Shown here piece by piece: positions 57,730 through 64,000 of a DNA stretch of 64,000 nt. This DNA comes from Lumbricus rubellus. Taxonomy: Eukaryota; Annelida; Clitellata; Crassiclitellata; Lumbricidae. The DNA is taken from positions 30,963,953 to 31,027,952 of the forward strand of contig OX243811.1 in assembly GCA_945859605.1 (NCBI GenBank). Direction: 5' to 3'. Every line of letters begins with the position of its first letter. The first letter of the stretch is position 1. The position numbers and the translations under genes were made by a program. The notes under the pieces were generated by a model. That model worked only from the letters and a program-made list of their open reading frames with translations, searched no databases and was not told the origin of the DNA.

Positions 57730-59206
57730 TCATCTATATCTATAAGGAAGGATGTATATATATTTATTTATTTATTTATATATTTGTCCAGAATGCACGC
57801 CCACAGTTTCGGAGCTATTGATATGAAACTTTGCACCTAGACAGGGTTCCATCAGACTTAAAAAGTGCAGGGGTTGGCGAATTTCTAACACCATGGGGGC
57901 CAGGATGGCGGGAAATTTTAGGGGGGGCGAACAAAATTTTTCCCAGCAATTGATGTCAAATTTTGCATTTAGACAGAGGACCGTCAGGTACCCCCCAGTA
58001 AACGAGTTGGCGAATCCCTACCACCATGGGGAGAATGGGTGGGGGCAAAAAACTCCATTTTCCATATTTTATACCATCGCCATAGTTTCACAGCTATTCA
58101 CCTGAAAAGCTCCAGCTAGATAGTGTGCCACCGGGACCACCTCGCCCCCAACCAACACCCACGTCGCCCCGCAGGGGCCGGGTGGGGCGGGGCGTTGTTT
58201 AGGGGGGCAAACATTTTGGGGGGAATTTTCTTTGCAGCTATTGATGTCAAATTTTGCATTTATACAGAGGACCGTCAGGTCCACCCAGCGGAGGAGTTCG
58301 CGAATCTTTACAAGCAGGGGAGAATGGGGGGAGGGGCGAAAACTCCATTTTCCATATTATTTTTGCCATCGCCATAGTTTCACAGTTATTCACCTGAAAA
58401 GTTGCAGTTAGATAGAGTGCCACCGAGACCACCTCGCCACCAGCCAATACACACCTCGCCCCGCAGGGGCCTGGTGGGGCAGGGCGTTGTTTAGTGGGGC
58501 AAACAAATTTGGGCGGATATTTTTTTGGCAGTTTTCCAGCTATTGATCTGAAACTTTGCATAGAGAGAGGACCGTCAGGTCCAGCCAGTGGAGGTAAAGC
58601 CATAGCTTCACGGCTATTCACATAACGTGTGTTGGGGTGTTGTCGGGTGGGTGAGTTTGGGGTGGGTGTGGGGGTGGGGTGGGAGGGAAAATTTTCCCGA
58701 AAACCAAAATTTCACCGATGGCGTATCATTGGAGGTCGGAGTGTTGTGGGGGCTTTTGGGCGGGGATGGGGTTGGTGGATTGGTGGACGGGGTGGGTGGG
58801 GTGGGAGCTGGCTTGGGCTGGGGGTTCTGGTGGTGGGGTGGAGGGTAGGGATGAGGGTAGGGTGGGGTGGAGGTGGTAGGTGGAAGAAGTGGGATGTGGC
58901 GGGTGAACGGGGTGGGGTGGACGGGATGGGGTTTGGGGTGGAGTAGGGGTGGAGGTGGAGTGGGGTTAAGGGGTGGTGGAGGTGCGAAGCGGGGGCGGGT
59001 GGTGGGGTGAACGGGGTGGGGGTGGAGGTGGGGGTGTGGTAAGGATGGGGTAGAGATGGCTTGAAGGGGTGAAGCCGGTGCGGATGGAGGGGTGGGTGTA
59101 CGGGGTGGGGTGGGGGTTTGAGGTGGAGGTATGGTGTGATTGGGTTGTTGCCGGAGCGGGTCGAATCCTAAATTTCCCAGGCAATGCCGGGTACCCCAGC
59201 TAGTAT
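57730..59206 (+). mobile_element. Helentron/Helitron-like non-autonomous element (~1.5 kb)
   Basis: Begins in TATATATAAGGA-type sequence followed by a TTTA/TTTG run, 'ttcggagctattgatatgaa' and 'actttgcac', and ends with 'caatgccgggtaccccagct' plus AGTATATATATA. A 5' 'gatc(t)gaaactttgcac' block and a 3' hairpin-like 'gccgggtaccc…ctagt' end are recalled from invertebrate Helitron2/Helentron-derived elements. Inside are tandem ~290-bp units (starts at about 58086, 58377 and a shorter one at 58605; an older unit before 58086), each with 'caccgggaccacctcgcc' and 'gaggaccgtcaggt'. No Rep/helicase frame is present. Confidence 0.5.
58627..59165 (+). repeat. 530-bp G-rich, C-poor strand-asymmetric block
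   Basis: The plus strand is dominated by GGGGTGG, GGTGG and GGGT units with hardly any C, giving many runs of three or more G. Such a strand can form G-quadruplexes. The three overlapping plus frames (Gly/Trp/Val-rich) and the minus Pro/Ser/Thr-rich frame are artefacts. It forms the distal part of the Helentron-like element. Confidence 0.85.
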
Positions 59207-59320
59207 ATATATATATACATGTATATAAATAATATAATATATATATATATATTTAGGCCTATATATATGGGTGTGTGTGTGTGTGTGTAATTACACATAA
59301 TTATATATAATCATATATGT
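59207..59320. repeat. (TA)n and (GT)n microsatellites
   Basis: TA tracts at 59203-59250 and 59260-59270, then a GT run at 59270-59288, then ATATATAATC variants. Confidence 0.85.
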
Positions 59321-60970
59321 ATAAATTATGGCTTTGGACTTTGGAGTCAGAATTTAGCTCTCAATCATTCTGAGAAACTAATGAAATGCCAGAAATTACA
59401 ACTATCCAACTCGCAGAACATTTGCACTCAGTGCGCAGCAATTCTCCTTTTATTCACCATCGTCTACATAGACCTATGTGATAACTTAGTTTGTTTGTGA
59501 AGCCTATACTGTTAGGCTATCTAACTGATTATTATGTGTTAAAATTGCCAGTAAGTATCTGAGTCAATGTCAGAATCATCAGTATATTAAGAAGGTTATC
59601 ACTTATCACTTTATCAGGCTCTGATGAAACTGTCAATTCTGCTTTGGAACGTCATGAGAAAGAGGTAGCCAGCCATAGAACTCAGAATTAGCGTTTGACT
59701 CATAGACTTCAAATGAAAATAGACTGATGAATGATCAGTCAATTTAGTTGAACGGAATTCCAAGAAAGCTTGGCACGTCATGCAAACCTCAATCGGTAAA
59801 CTCTGGATTAAATTGAAAAGAACTCAGGAATTGGTCGAGATAAAGGTTTCAATCAGACCAGTGGCTAAGGTGGATACCAATCACCATAATAAACAATTAT
59901 GACCATTGGTCACCCCAGACTTGGATAGAATATAGATAGCCCTACGAACTTCCACAGTCAGAGTCCACCACGTATGCTCAAGCGTGTATACGATGTAGGT
60001 AATAATAAAGAACAAGTTAATGGTTATTCTCTGCCCAGTAGCCCAAAAAACTCTTTCCCTGTATAGTGATAAAGCATCAGACAAACGTATATATTGTTAA
60101 TCTAATCAAAGAAAAATTAAAAAATTAAAAAATTGAAAAATAAATATTAATTTTTCATCTTAACTAAATATTTGCGCTTGTCTGTAGGCCTAGGTAATCA
60201 AGAGGTTAACTATTGTGGTGACTAGACTTTGTGATCACCCAAAAAGTGTTTGGACCGATCGAAATCAAAAAGAAACGTTTAAGCAAAAGCTGGTACAGCA
60301 ATAAATTTCACAAAGATGCAACTTTTGCAAGTGGCATTGAAGGAGTCAGAGACAATTGATCAGTATTGGGTGATTGATTGATCGACATTTCCTCCTCGGT
60401 GAAAGACTTTTATCCTGTTCAGAGCCTTTTCATCAAGTTAAGCTATCCAGTAAGATGAAGAAGGTCTGGAGACTCAGTTCTATAGTGCAGTAGAATCAAC
60501 TTCTACATCTGTACAGTGAATTCTCTACTGAAAGTCGAGAGGAAGAAGTTCCTTGCTTTGCTAAAGACTATCTTCATGACTGGTATGATAATGAACAATG
60601 TCAGCATGAATCAAGATCTCTGACTTAAGTGTATTATGCATGCACATGCTAAGCTTTCTTGTGTACACCAAACTTAATCAAATCTGATGTTGGTTTTTAA
60701 AAGCCAGGCAGTGTATAATATCTCCTTACATGTATGATATAGAGGAGATAATTGGCCTGTTTTAAAATCGGTGTATATAATTATACAGTTATATAGCACC
60801 ACTAATTTTAAAGAAAGTTCAGCAGTTAATGGTGCAAGGCAATTGAGTTGCATAAGCTGCATAATCTGTCACAATGCCAACATTCAACTGATCAACCATC
60901 CATCACAGTTGTCACACCCATCATGTCTAGTTCAGGTCATTGTTAGGAAGGCCATATCATACCACTTTGC
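59321..60970. other. Gene-free stretch without recognisable features
   Basis: About 1.6 kb of ordinary A+T-rich sequence. No recognisable domain in the short frames. Confidence 0.35.
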
Positions 60971-60971
60971 C

Positions 60972-61279
60972 ATTACGCCAGCCACACACAACAATCCACC
61001 AGCCACACACAACAATCCACCAGCCACACACAACAATCCACCAGCCACACACAACAATCCACCAGCTACACACAACATTTCACCAGCTACACACAACATT
61101 CCACCGGCCACACACACAACAATCCACCAGCCACACACGACAATCCACCAACCACACACAACAATCCACCAGCCACACACAACAATCCACCAGCCACACA
61201 CAACAATCCACCAGCTACACACACAACAATCCACCAGCCACACACAACATTCCACCAGCCACACACAACAATCCACGAG
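60972..61279. repeat. 21-bp minisatellite, about 14 copies
   Basis: Units of the form 'ccagccacacacaacaatcc' plus a, with a few 19- to 23-bp variants (ttccacc, accacacacaac). Because 21 is divisible by 3 and the unit lacks stops in several frames, two plus frames (60771-61295, 60940-61602) and one minus frame (60932-61276) remain open. The peptides repeat His-Asn-Asn-Pro-Pro-Ala-Thr and His-Thr-Thr-Ile-His-Gln-Pro. There is no evidence that it is translated. Confidence 0.93.
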
Positions 61280-61401
61280 AAGACGACGAAATTAATGGCA
61301 CAGAAAACGCACAGAACTTGTCATCAGTTGACCATAACTGCAAACACAGATTACACCACATTCAGCAGCAGACTCTGCCAGAGATGCTCAATGATGCGGA
61401 C
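61280..61401. other. Non-repeat linker
   Basis: No recognisable feature. Confidence 0.3.
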
Positions 61402-61450
61402 AGCAGCCACAGCAGCAGCAGCAGCCGCAGCAGCAGCAGCAGCCGCCACA
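61402..61450. repeat. (CAG)n with CCG interruptions
   Basis: Imperfect CAG tract. The frame reading poly-Ala continues open to 61633 without a known domain. Confidence 0.9.
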
Positions 61451-62746
61451 GAGGTCATCTGTCATATACATTCACCACGGCCAATTCACTCGCTTCTAAG
61501 TTTCTTTATGGAAGAATTATCCACACGCGACGATCCATCCCAAAAGTGGTCAGAGAGATTTTCGGATGCCGGTCCGGCCACGCCGCCCAACAAATACAAT
61601 AAACCATCGGTGGCTCCATCTGCCAAATGCTGATCTCGCCAGAGGACACACGCTGCTGCGGCTTCGATGCAAAACCAGGAGCGAAAAATTGTGAAGCGCG
61701 CAACGAACAACGACAAAGAGTCTTACTTCGCTTGTTCATGTTCCTGCATGAACGATGATTTTGGAAGAGCACAACGAGCTGTGCTTGCCGAAGCGTTACA
61801 CCGAAAATCATGGAACGACGGTTCTCTTGGGAATGCGATGGTTCTTCCAAATAGAACCGGCAAAGAACGTGATCTCCATGGAAACTCAGCTGTCTAGATA
61901 TGTAGCAGAGTTAAAAATACAAATAATTGACTACTACGATATTTGTTTAAACGCAGATAAATTACATAAAACAGAAACTGTGCAGACCTTACATATCTAT
62001 TGTATACACCAAAATGCAATCAGCAATAATTGGTCAGTAGAGAATGTAATTACTCAGGTCGACTTCCAACATTGGTGCATATTATCTTCACTTGTAGGCC
62101 CTACTGCCCACAATGGCTGCTGTCTTTGCCACAGCCAATCAGTATTGCTTACAACCCATGAATATTTATTAGCTAAATGTTAACTAATTTACTTACATCC
62201 TCTTACTGTACTACTGATGAGCGTATCAAATTCAATAGAATAACTGCTTAGTTGTGTTCTAAAAGCCTTCTTTCTTTTTTCTTCTCTGACTTTGTGTTGC
62301 AACTGCAACTGTAATCACAAATTTATATAGCACCAACTGAAAAGAAACTGACCAAAGCCTTCTCTATTCTAGTCTTAATTAAGCTGAAGTCAAATGAAAA
62401 AAAACCTTCACCAAACACGAGCACTGCTAATTAATAAATATTTAATATGACATTACTTTCAGAAACTAAGATAATGTCACGACTTAATAATGAGAGGCAA
62501 AAAATGAAGGCACACGTCCCTCCAAACAAAAAGCGAGGACAAAGAACTTTAATAATGAACAAGGACAATGGCTGCTTTCTGGCAAAGAAAAACTGGTAGA
62601 GGCGGGCATCAGGTCCAAGCAGACAGATGATATTTGATAGAATCATGACATGGTCAATGATTTCACTGTCGCTGCTGCTGCTACCGGAACCGCCCTTGTG
62701 GAAGGACGACGTCTAAGCGAGGAGCTCCACTCTGGCAGTTGTTCAC
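61451..62746. other. Gene-free stretch without recognisable features
   Basis: Open frames between 61486 and 62183 are not recognisable. At 62322 'tttatatagcaccaact' may be a SINE tail fragment. No gene. Confidence 0.35.
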
Positions 62747-62790
62747 CCCCCCCCCCCCCCCCCCAACAACCCCCCCACACACACACAAGT
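62747..62790. repeat. Poly-C and (CA)n
   Basis: A run of about 18 Cs followed by AACAACCCCCC and CA repeats. Confidence 0.9.
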
Positions 62791-63034
62791 CGGACAAAAG
62801 ACACAGTGGCTGATCAGTTGAGCCCTCGCCATCTAACACCAACTGACCAGATTTAGATGTCCGTTGAGACCACGCTTACAAATTCAACGAACATGTTGCT
62901 TAGCGACATCTATCCACCGTACATACGTTGTCATTAACGCTGACAAACACATCATTCCCACGGCCGAACTTGGAACCACATGGAGTTGGCCACCAGTTGC
63001 TGTCATGCATTGGCGTAATGTATGTATGTATGTA

Positions 63035-63110
63035 AGAGCACTTGCTATAAGCTTATAATAGCACTTCTTCAAGGATTCTTTTTCTCAGGCGCTCTCGACT
63101 AAAACACTTC
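63035..63110 (-). mobile_element. Truncated SINE 3' part
   Basis: The minus strand reads 'ttttagtcgagagcgcctga' ... 'atccttgaagaagtgctatt' and 'ataagc'. This matches the 'ctgtagtcgagagagcctc' ... 'gagcttgaaggggcgctat' part of the full SINE. Confidence 0.65.
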
Positions 63111-63893
63111 AGTCAGATGTGACTTAATTAAATTAATTTTTTTTTAAACTTTTTGTTGTGCTATGTTTTTGGATCGATAAAAACGGTGGATGGACTCACA
63201 CAAATTAATATAACGTTTCTTCTGCTTTTCATATTTTGGTGCAATTTGGCTGTTGCATGTAAATATGAATTATCTTTAAACCTGTATAGCGTGATTTAAA
63301 AATCCTTACTTTTGACCATGATAGCCTATCGGCAAAAAACTAAAAGAGATACTGTTTGGCATACCCTGTAGAATGTTGATGGAAAGTGTAGAAGAGGAGA
63401 AGATGCAGTAAGAGAAGAAAACAGAGTACAAAAGGGACAGCGAGAATAATGGTCAGTTAATGCCTTCAGTCACACAAATTCCCAAACCATGTGAAACAGA
63501 GAGAGAGAAAGAGGGAGACACAATCACAATGAAACTAACGGAACAGCCCCCCAACAACACGGGTGGGGAGTGGCGGCAAATGAAAGCCAATTACGACGAA
63601 CAGGTAGTAAAGAGTGGTCGGCACCATAGGCGTCCATCTCAGTAGATTAATTTACACAACTGGTGCTGTAAAGCAATTGATTCCGAAGACACCTGGCGCC
63701 ATCTAACAGCATCTGCGTCATCAACACCTGCAGCAGCATCCTCATACTTTAAAGCCAGACATAGAAAGGAAAAATTGTACAGACTTGATAAATAGATTTG
63801 CTGGATGCACAGATGGACAAAGACATCCAACGTAAAGCACTTATGGGTTGTCCTATAGGTGGATAGCTGGAAAAACTAGGTCAGAAGGACGAA
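63111..63893. other. Gene-free stretch without recognisable features
   Basis: No recognisable gene. A GAGA-rich patch lies near 63497-63515. Confidence 0.35.
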
Positions 63894-64000
63894 TAAATGG
63901 ATGGGTGGATGTTTGGATGGATCGACGGATGGATGGATTGATGAATGATTGGATGGATGGATGGATGTATGGATGGATGGATGGATGTATGGATGGATGG
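63894..64000. repeat. (GGAT)n microsatellite at window edge
   Basis: GGAT/GGATGGATGTAT repeats run to the end of the window, so the tract is truncated here. Confidence 0.95.

Noticed and set aside
60771..61602. 174- and 220-codon plus frames as possible repeat protein genes
   Set aside because: The open frame depends on the 21-bp minisatellite; flanking parts show no signal peptide or domain, and three frames are open together.

Overview
This is gene-poor metazoan nuclear DNA. The probable source is an invertebrate with a repeat-rich genome, perhaps marine, but I cannot name a clade. The evidence is A+T-leaning sequence with very dense microsatellites, Pol III SINEs, a CR1/Jockey-type LINE, Tc1/mariner and hAT elements, and no bacterial-style gene packing. 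I recognise no host protein-coding gene, no functional tRNA or rRNA gene and no CRISPR array. Almost every longer open frame lies on a simple repeat or on unrecognisable sequence. The only convincing coding signatures belong to mobile elements.

Layout. Positions 1-6.3 kb are unremarkable apart from CpG-rich stretches and triplet repeats. From 6.4 to 12.6 kb there is an hAT-type MITE, a LINE 3' tail, a 17-bp minisatellite, a tRNA-derived SINE on the minus strand and GT/AT repeats. From 13.6 to 20.6 kb lies a dense cluster of insertions: three copies of an unusual element whose ends carry repeated GGACATTATCCCC motifs, three hAT-type elements with target-site duplications, a 34-bp minisatellite and a CAGA tract. 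From 20.6 to 30 kb there is a CpG-rich island-like segment, a mariner with doubled long inverted repeats and a transposase remnant, a second decayed mariner and a 405-bp mariner MITE. A nearly full-length LINE (PHD finger, APE endonuclease, reverse transcriptase) occupies 32.6-36.4 kb on the minus strand.

From 36.4 to 50.8 kb are many microsatellites, two more SINE-bearing sites, an hAT element at 44.6 kb, a relative of the 6.4-kb MITE at 48.6 kb, a perfect 15-bp hairpin made of two ETS-like motifs at 49.97 kb, and a 41-codon reverse-transcriptase-like C-terminal fragment. From 51.7 to 52.4 kb lies a long 11-mer minisatellite with higher-order structure. From 54.3 to 55.0 kb there is CAG and CGG-rich DNA. 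From 57.7 to 59.2 kb a Helentron/Helitron-like element contains internal repeats and a 530-bp strand-asymmetric G-rich block. A 21-bp minisatellite (61.0 kb), CAG repeats and a GGAT tract finish the window.

The structures work as a transposon landscape, not as a pathway. The non-autonomous elements (MITEs, SINEs, the GGACATTATCCCC family) must depend on proteins encoded elsewhere. The LINE is damaged near its C-terminus by one in-frame stop and one probable 1-bp deletion. All identifications come from reading the sequence; no database search was possible.
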